Origin: UBA7916 sp036121365
Lineage (GTDB): Bacteria; Pseudomonadota; Gammaproteobacteria; Comchoanobacterales; Comchoanobacteraceae
Direction of reading: 5' to 3'
DNA length: 47,210 nucleotides
NCBI GenBank assembly: GCA_036121365.1
Contig: JAZAFR010000003.1
Span: forward strand, 1 to 47,210
Position 1 is the first letter of the stretch. Each line of letters starts with the position of its first letter. Positions 44,030-47,210 of the stretch are shown one piece after another. The translations under genes were made by a program, and so were the position numbers. The notes beneath the pieces were generated by a model. That model was given only the letters and a program-made list of their open reading frames with translations, was not told the DNA's origin and made no database searches.

Positions 44030-44995
44030 ATGAAGCTCAAATCAATCAGTAAGATTACCTTGGTACTCATCATATTCTTTAGTCATTTTCAAGTTCAGGC
44101 AATCAACACAAAACCTGTCGATATTGTGATATTCAGTTACGATCGGCCCATACAGTTATACGCTTTATTAGAATCTATTGAACAGAATATAACACCAAAA
44201 GACAGTTATAATCTTCATATTTTAGTCAGAGCTTCCAACGAAGATTTCATAAAAGGTTACCAGTTGGTCTCTCATCGTTTTCCGTCCGCAAAATATTTTT
44301 ATGAATCAAACAACGCAATTCAAGGCAAGCTTCCAAAATTCATAAATAATTTAAACTTAATCAGCATGCCTTTAGAAAAGCTATTTTATGATGCGACATT
44401 CAACACGTCTATAAGCCAATCTCCTTATGTCATATTTGCTGTTGATGACATCATTGTGACAGATAGAATCAATCTCAAAAAAGACATAGAAACATTTGAA
44501 AAGCAGCAAGCTTATACGCTGTCATACCGTTTGGGACTCAATATTAAAGAAACATGGACAATTAACAAAGTCACTACTATCCCAGAGTTCGATAAAATAC
44601 AAAGCAACATGATACAGTGGAATTTCGATCAAGACAAAGAGGGAGATTGGAACTATCCCAATAGTTTTGATTTTCATCTTTATAGAAAATCTGACATTGT
44701 AATGAATCTAAAGATGCCAAAGTCTCGCTGGAGGAACCCAAATACGATGGAATCAACATGGGCAAATCGAACAATTGCTAATACTAGAGCCATTGCACAT
44801 AGAAAATCAAAAATCATCAATATTCCTGCCAATGACGTTTCTGAAAACGCAATGAGGTCAATACAAGGCTTAGACACAGGAACATTACTGAAAATATTTC
44901 TAGCTGGTTACAAAATTAAGAGTGAACAGTTTCAAGGACATACCTCAAAAGCTGCACACGAAGAAATAAAGTATACTTTTATTGAACGGACTTAA
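44030..44995 (+). CDS. Glycosyltransferase-like protein with signal peptide
   Basis: The 321-residue protein begins with a signal peptide (about 1-24, ending FQVQA). A GT-A-type nucleotide-sugar fold start follows (VDIVIFSYDRPIQLYALLES), then an acidic metal-site-like motif YVIFAVDDIIVTD (D-D at about 142-143) and a C-terminal segment NPNTMESTWANR...IINIPANDV. I recall signal-peptide proteins with this pattern from other intracellular lineages such as Dependentiae, but could not check this. Its base composition is less A/C-skewed than neighbouring + strand genes, hinting at later arrival. With the GT10-like gene it frames the nucleotide translocase. A role in exporting a sugar-modifying enzyme toward host or envelope glycans is inference. 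Confidence 0.65.
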   Translation: MKLKSISKITLVLIIFFSHFQVQAINTKPVDIVIFSYDRPIQLYALLESIEQNITPKDSYNLHILVRASNEDFIKGYQLVSHRFPSAKYFYESNNAIQGKLPKFINNLNLISMPLEKLFYDATFNTSISQSPYVIFAVDDIIVTDRINLKKDIETFEKQQAYTLSYRLGLNIKETWTINKVTTIPEFDKIQSNMIQWNFDQDKEGDWNYPNSFDFHLYRKSDIVMNLKMPKSRWRNPNTMESTWANRTIANTRAIAHRKSKIINIPANDVSENAMRSIQGLDTGTLLKIFLAGYKIKSEQFQGHTSKAAHEEIKYTFIERT

Positions 44996-45163
44996 AAATC
45001 AAATAGAAAAATCATAGGAACTTAACCGTCCAATACAATTAAGAAACAACTGGGGATTTTTGCAGCACATTTCGATATAACATTTAAGCAGCCCTTTTAT
45101 TAAGAAATACAATTTATCTGAACTTTTATGAAAAAACTTGAATTAAGGAATAATTAAACATAA

Positions 45164-45169
45164 TATAAT
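45164..45169 (+). promoter_or_regulatory. Consensus -10 box
   Basis: A perfect TATAAT lies 24 bases before the ATG at 45194. The best -35 candidate, TTGAAT (45138-45143), is 20 bases away, which is long. AAAGGAA is the ribosome binding site. Confidence 0.45.
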
Positions 45170-45193
45170 CTGATAACCTTAAAGGAAACAAAC

Positions 45194-45763
45194 ATGCAAT
45201 ACAGAAACTTATTAGCAATCGGCGCGGCTATTATTACCTCAGCAATGTACGCAGGAAATCTAGTCGATGATTCAAAAAGCGTAGGACCATTCGGTGTTGA
45301 AACACAAGTATCTAACTATTTAAAATCCTCGTCTCTCTACGGAACATACACGTTTAACAATCTAACACTAGGTATCGGAGTACCAGCAACAACCGAAATG
45401 GACATCAAAGCTTCAATCCTAAGATCACCACTTGAAATTGAATCAAAATCTACTGAATATTCTGGGTTCTTAAGATATGAAATGCCCATGAAGAGAAATA
45501 TGGGTATTTTTCTCAATCTAGAAGGCATATACAAGGACAATGACAACGAACTGATTACTGACTCGGATGTTGAATCATCAAAAGGTTATTCATTACATAT
45601 TGGGGGAACACACAAACCCAATAGAAATATCAAATTATTAGTAGGAACGCTGGTTTATGGTAAGTTAGATTCACCGTTTGGAGAGCCGTCAGATGAAGAC
45701 TGCTACACGAAAGCTTATTTAGGTGGATTCTTTACAGCAGTTCAATATCGTTTTGACCAATAA
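45194..45763 (+). CDS. Small outer-membrane-like protein
   Basis: The 189-residue protein has a signal peptide (MQYRNLLAIGAAIITSAMYA, cleavage near residue 20). The mature chain has strands of alternating hydrophobicity and ends in VQYRFDQ, typical of an eight-strand outer-membrane barrel of the YfaZ/OmpA-transmembrane size. I recognise no specific family. The gene has AAAGGAA, a consensus -10 box and a strong terminator immediately downstream, so it is a self-contained and probably well expressed unit. Its composition is less A/C-biased than the left part of the window. A role as a surface protein is inferred. Confidence 0.65.
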   Translation: MQYRNLLAIGAAIITSAMYAGNLVDDSKSVGPFGVETQVSNYLKSSSLYGTYTFNNLTLGIGVPATTEMDIKASILRSPLEIESKSTEYSGFLRYEMPMKRNMGIFLNLEGIYKDNDNELITDSDVESSKGYSLHIGGTHKPNRNIKLLVGTLVYGKLDSPFGEPSDEDCYTKAYLGGFFTAVQYRFDQ

Positions 45764-45776
45764 GCAACTCACACTT

Positions 45777-45808
45777 AAAAAGGGCGGGCTATTACCCGCC
45801 CTTTTTTT
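45777..45808 (+). terminator. Strong Rho-independent terminator
   Basis: GGGCGGG (45782-45788), a six-base loop CTATTA and CCCGCCC (45795-45801), flanked by A and T runs that extend the stem, followed by T7. It lies 14 bases after the stop of the small outer-membrane-like gene. The symmetric A/T flanks mean it could also act on the minus strand. Confidence 0.92.
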
Positions 45809-46447
45809 AACGCATAAAGTATTGTACGCACTGAAAGTTTGACGACATCTAATCCAGAGACACACGTCGCTGACACAAAAGAAACAATATAAATCCTACA
45901 GAAAGAGTAGCTCCAAAAACTCTCTGTATGTTACCGTAAATCTATCAATGGAAAGATACAATACGAATCAATATTAAAGATTGAAAGATATCACCAAAAC
46001 ATAAAACACTATGAATCATTTTATTTCATCATCGTTATTATTCCGATCCATTTCCTCGCTAGAAATGCGATCTAAAGAATCATCGAAAAGTTAGGATCTT
46101 ATATCAATTTATTGTTTAGATTTTTATCGAGCGACTCTTTAAACATCCTTTTTAGGCGCTTGCCCCTCTATTCTAAATTATAACGATTAGAAATACTTAG
46201 GTCTATGAAGCATTTACAACACATTAGAATTTCGTCTCAATATCTTTTTCATCGAACTTAGAAAAACTCATTACCAATTTAAAACACATTTAGCATTGAA
46301 GTCATTTGTTTCTTGCTTTACATTATCTTCAGAACGTTCCGGGAGAGTACTTTATTGTTCTTGCCTTTAGCACCATCAAATCCTCCATGTAGTTCACATT
46401 AATCAGAATATAACTGATTATCAAAAGTTTGAATAATTTATCGTAGA
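45809..46447. other. Non-coding, apparently decayed region
   Basis: These roughly 640 bases have no intact gene. On the minus strand short coding-like tails survive: one ends in a hydrophobic helix plus QRRVSLD (TAG near 45851), another in LDRISSEEMDRNNND (TGA near 46014), each cut off upstream by stops. They look like relics of one or two lost genes. The A/C skew of the + strand seen elsewhere is absent. No repeats or mobile-element features are visible. Confidence 0.35.
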
Positions 46448-46480
46448 CAAAAAAAAACCGAGGAGTTAACCTCGGTTTTT
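46448..46480 (-). terminator. rRNA terminator
   Basis: On the minus strand AAAACCGAGG-TTAACT-CCTCGGTTTT forms a strong hairpin followed by a long T run (the A run at about 46449-46457 on the + strand). It lies ten bases after the 3' end of 5S rRNA and should end the rRNA transcript. Confidence 0.9.
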
Positions 46481-46489
46481 AAAATAAAA

Positions 46490-46606
46490 TGCCTGACTAC
46501 GACCTACTTTCACATGGGTAACCCACACTATCATCGGCGTTAAGTCGTTTCACTTCTGAGTTCGGGATGGGATCAGGTGGTTCCAACTCACTATAGCAAT
46601 CAAGCA
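46490..46606 (-). rRNA. rrf: 5S ribosomal RNA
   Basis: The minus strand carries the diagnostic 5S core (ACCTGATCCCATCCCGAACTC then AGAAGTGAAACG and GCCGATGATAGTGTGGG). The ends TGCTTGA and TCAGGCA pair to form helix I. Length is about 117 bases. Conserved positions look intact, so it appears functional although the adjacent 23S sequence is not. A terminator follows. Confidence 0.93.
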
Positions 46607-46669
46607 AACCTTACATAAACATGAAATATCAACACAAACTAACACTACTGAACGTTTCTTGCAAAAGTA

Positions 46670-46991
46670 ATCAATTTAAGCCTCACGGTCAATTAGTACT
46701 GGTTAGCTCCACACATTGCTGTGCTTCCACACCCAGCCTATCAATGTCGTAATCTGCGACGGACCTTTAGTCGACCGAAGTCGATGGGATGTCTTATCTC
46801 GAGGGAGGCTTCCCGCTTATATGCTTTCAACAGTTATCCCGTCCATACACAGCTACTCGGCAATGCTGCTGGCGCAACAACCGAAACACCTGAAGTATGT
46901 CCATTCCTGCCCTCTCGGACTAGGAACAGCTCCTCTCAAACATCCAACGCGCGCGACAGATACAGACCAAACTGTCACACGAGGTTCTTAA
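46670..46991 (-). pseudogene. Truncated, mutated 3' fragment of 23S rRNA
   Basis: About 320 bases match the last part of 23S rRNA (from roughly E. coli position 2595 to the 3' end), for example CCGTGAGGCTTAA at the 3' end and GACAGTTTGGTC near the break. Upstream of 46991 (minus-strand sense) the similarity stops abruptly and does not resume before the window edge. The sarcin-ricin loop, universally AGTACGAGAGGACC, reads AGTCCGAGAGGGCA, with A2657 and A2665 (E. coli numbering) replaced, and other conserved sites differ. This is a relic, not a working gene. Any functional 23S gene must lie elsewhere. An intron at the break is a less likely explanation. Confidence 0.85.
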
Positions 46992-47210
46992 CAAAGAATT
47001 TTAAAAATAGACAACTGCTATTTTGCATAACCATATAGGCAATTTAAGGAATTTTTGTATCGTGAATAACAGAAGATTGTACTAATACCACGTCTAAGCG
47101 ACTACAAAAAACAGTCTGAATCGACTCATCTATTAGATTGAACATATAAACAGTCAACTGATTCATTCATTTATATTCTAGAAATCAACCCATCAGCAAT
47201 AGCATTTAAA
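46992..47210. other. Unassigned sequence upstream of the 23S fragment
   Basis: These 219 bases show no rRNA similarity, no gene and no recognisable intron or insertion-sequence end. The base composition is more balanced than in the rest of the window. It may be the foreign or rearranged side of the breakpoint that truncated the 23S copy. Confidence 0.3.

Noticed and set aside
46716..47038. Two overlapping open frames on the + strand near the right end
   Set aside because: They lie antisense across the 23S rRNA fragment and its flank; such frames are well-known rRNA artefacts and have no protein-like features.
46992..47210. Group I intron or intervening sequence interrupting 23S rRNA
   Set aside because: The break is close to a region where LSU introns are known, but mutations in the sarcin-ricin loop of the remaining fragment argue for a pseudogene, and no intron core is visible in the bases available.
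1..47210. CRISPR arrays, insertion sequences or prophage genes
   Set aside because: I saw no regularly spaced repeats, transposase or integrase motifs, inverted-repeat element ends or phage structural genes.

Overview
The window comes from an AT-rich gammaproteobacterium that probably lives inside host cells. The evidence is a complete 14-subunit nuoA-N block in the order tpiA-secG-tRNA-Leu-nuo, a remnant of the gammaproteobacterial fimV-truA-(trp)-accD-cvpA neighbourhood, and 4.5S RNA directly upstream of dnaX. Against that background sit a plastid/parasite-type ATP/ADP translocase, many lineage-specific secreted or effector-like genes, several decayed gene pieces and a 23S rRNA fragment. 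A Legionellales-like relative is my best inference; no species can be named from the sequence. The + strand is strongly A/C-rich and the - strand G/T-rich over most of the window, so + strand proteins are full of K/N/Q/T/I and - strand proteins full of V/L/F/G/C. The - strand is therefore probably the leading strand.

Layout. 0.3-5.2 kb (+): an unknown coiled-coil protein overlapping a membrane-anchored protein with a J-domain-like HPD motif, then a large DUF4116-like repeat protein and a decayed gene remnant. 5.3-9.1 kb (+): a class III aminotransferase homologue that has lost its PLP lysine, then a protein made of two D-Ala-D-Ala-ligase-like ATP-grasp modules. 9.2-11.35 kb (-): two paralogous proteins with nuclear-localisation-like basic N-termini, created by a tandem duplication that also copied tRNA-Val(GAC); one tRNA copy has decayed. 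11.45-13.3 kb (+): ffs and dnaX. 13.3-15.2 kb (-): two adjacent S49-family membrane proteins, one keeping only the catalytic Ser and the other only the catalytic Lys. 15.3-31.5 kb (-): tpiA, secG, tRNA-Leu(GAG) and nuoA-N. 31.7-34.0 kb: a secreted unknown, holA and cvpA. 34.2-37.9 kb (-): truA, a degenerate TraI_2/HD-like gene, accD and a secreted phosphodiester-glycosidase-like protein, tightly packed as one operon. 38.1-41.0 kb (+): a shortened FimV-like protein and two paralogous outer-membrane-like proteins. 41.1-45.0 kb: two different glycosyltransferase-like proteins, both with N-terminal signal peptides, flanking the ATP/ADP translocase. 45.2-47.2 kb: a small outer-membrane-like protein with a strong terminator, decayed DNA, an intact-looking 5S rRNA and a truncated, mutated 3' fragment of 23S rRNA.

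How it fits together. Housekeeping blocks (complex I, DNA polymerase III delta and tau, SecG, TpiA, AccD, TruA) are preserved, and biosynthetic neighbours such as the trp genes that often lie between truA and accD are missing. The accessory genes (energy import, secreted sugar-transferases, J-domain-like, repeat-rich and NLS-like proteins) look like host-interaction functions. The candidates for undescribed biology are the signal-peptide glycosyltransferases around the nucleotide translocase, the pseudo-aminotransferase/double-ligase pair, and the split S49 protease.
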